This document shows, in pieces, positions 63,775 through 64,000 of a stretch of DNA of 64,000 bases. The notes beneath the pieces are model-generated. The model was not told the DNA's origin, made no database searches, and was given only the letters and a program-made list of their open reading frames with translations. The DNA comes from an uncultured Bacteroidota bacterium (GTDB taxonomy: Bacteria > Bacteroidota > Bacteroidia > NS11-12g > UBA9320). The stretch is from contig CAJWLP010000003.1 of assembly GCA_913043145.1 (NCBI GenBank), forward strand, positions 19,858 through 83,857, in the 5' to 3' direction. The translations under genes were made by a program, and so were the position numbers. Every line of letters starts with the position of its first letter. The first letter of the stretch is position 1.

Positions 63775-63782
63775 TATTTTTG
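63775..63782 (+). promoter_or_regulatory. Possible -7 element of the right-edge secreted protein gene
   Basis: TATTTTTG matches TAnnTTTG and lies about 58 bases before the ATG at 63841, in the space between it and the divergent AraC gene. The -33 element is not clear. Confidence 0.3.
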
Positions 63783-63840
63783 GGTATTTTTATTCCTTTT
63801 TAGGTTATTTACTCATGATTTGTAAGTTCACTTTTGCTGC

Positions 63841-64000
63841 ATGATTAAAAATATATTAACACATATCTTATTAGTTGGATTTATTTTTTCTGGATATGTA
63901 AAAGCTCAAAATGCTGATTCTGTTATTACATCAGCAGGTACTATGGATGTATACTATGATTTAGCGACTGGAAATCAAACATCAGTCGATCGTTCTAAGT
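63841..64000 (+). CDS. Secreted HmuY-like protein, 5' end only (cut by window edge)
   Basis: The first 53 codons are visible and the frame runs off the right edge. A signal peptide (MIKNILTHILLVGFIFSGYV, cleavage near KAQ) is followed by DSVITSAGTMDVYYDLATGN and QTSVDRSK. The DVYY-D/S-L-x-x-G pattern with a Thr/Ser-Val stretch before a Trp-type strand is what I know from HmuY-like heme-binding secreted proteins, often T9SS cargo. The neighbouring PchR-like regulator agrees with iron or heme uptake. The assignment is tentative because so little is in view. Confidence 0.5.
   Translation, partial: MIKNILTHILLVGFIFSGYVKAQNADSVITSAGTMDVYYDLATGNQTSVDRSK

Noticed and set aside
1..64000. CRISPR arrays, insertion sequences, prophage, defence islands, tRNA and rRNA genes
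   Set aside because: No repeat array, transposase, integrase, phage or defence gene, and no rRNA- or tRNA-like stretch was seen; gaps between genes are too short for most of these.

Overview
The window reads as a chromosomal segment of a free-living, AT-rich Bacteroidota bacterium. Evidence for this is the gldKLMN/porP type IX secretion (T9SS) core, several secreted proteins with C-terminal T9SS sorting regions, a SusC/RagA-like TonB receptor, a TamL lipoprotein Omp85, a DUF4293 protein, and -7 elements of the TAnnTTTG kind. A pair of genes for hydroxylated carotenoids (crtD-like and cruF) suggests a pigmented, probably aquatic member. I cannot fix the family. Genes are densely packed on both strands, no gap exceeds 300 bases, and I see no tRNA, rRNA, CRISPR array, insertion sequence or prophage.

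Layout. 1-2000: end of a peptide-type ABC transporter ATPase and a DUF4293 membrane protein (minus). 2062-5792: crtD-like desaturase, cruF, an unknown protein and a PcaF/PaaJ-like thiolase (plus), closed by a clear bidirectional terminator. 5854-13378 (minus): ftcD, then porP-gldK-gldL-gldM-gldN. 13547-18311 (plus): truA, an MsbA-like exporter, trpS, a deoxynucleoside kinase and a TlpA-like thioredoxin. 18374-21557: two divergent glycosyltransferases, a Cys-rich lipoprotein and ychF. 21689-23393: a rhomboid protease and an S1/P1-like zinc hydrolase split by one in-frame stop. 23401-28025: a large T9SS cargo protein, an SDR reductase and a membrane DnaJ protein. 28009-32516 (minus): recF, dciA, rpe and a TonB receptor, tightly packed. 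32568-42708 (plus): pdhA, TPR protein, ribH, PASTA protein, T9SS cargo, rhodanese, a heptaheme cytochrome lipoprotein, ferredoxin, NlpC/P60 hydrolase, and an NSS-type sodium symporter followed by two tiny membrane proteins. 42713-52683 (minus): lspA, a DksA/TraR-like protein, ileS, an MMPL transporter, fmt, lepB and dapB. 52744-64000: mltG, a DEAD-box helicase, a SpoU methylase, tamL, lysA, a coiled-coil protein, a lytic transglycosylase, trxB, an AraC regulator, and the start of a HmuY-like secreted protein at the right edge.

How the genes connect. The T9SS core has its likely cargo in the same window (23401-25971, 35469-37418 and the partial gene at 63841), together with both signal peptidases (lepB, lspA) and TamL. 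The rest is mostly housekeeping: translation, cell-wall lysine/DAP synthesis, and riboflavin and folate chemistry.

Most worth a second look: an isoleucyl-tRNA synthetase whose HIGH signature is rearranged to GIHH; the in-frame stop in the zinc hydrolase; two unannotated microproteins behind the NSS transporter; two well-formed dyad symmetries at promoters; and an unusually high share of TTG start codons. I found no convincing wholly new multigene system.
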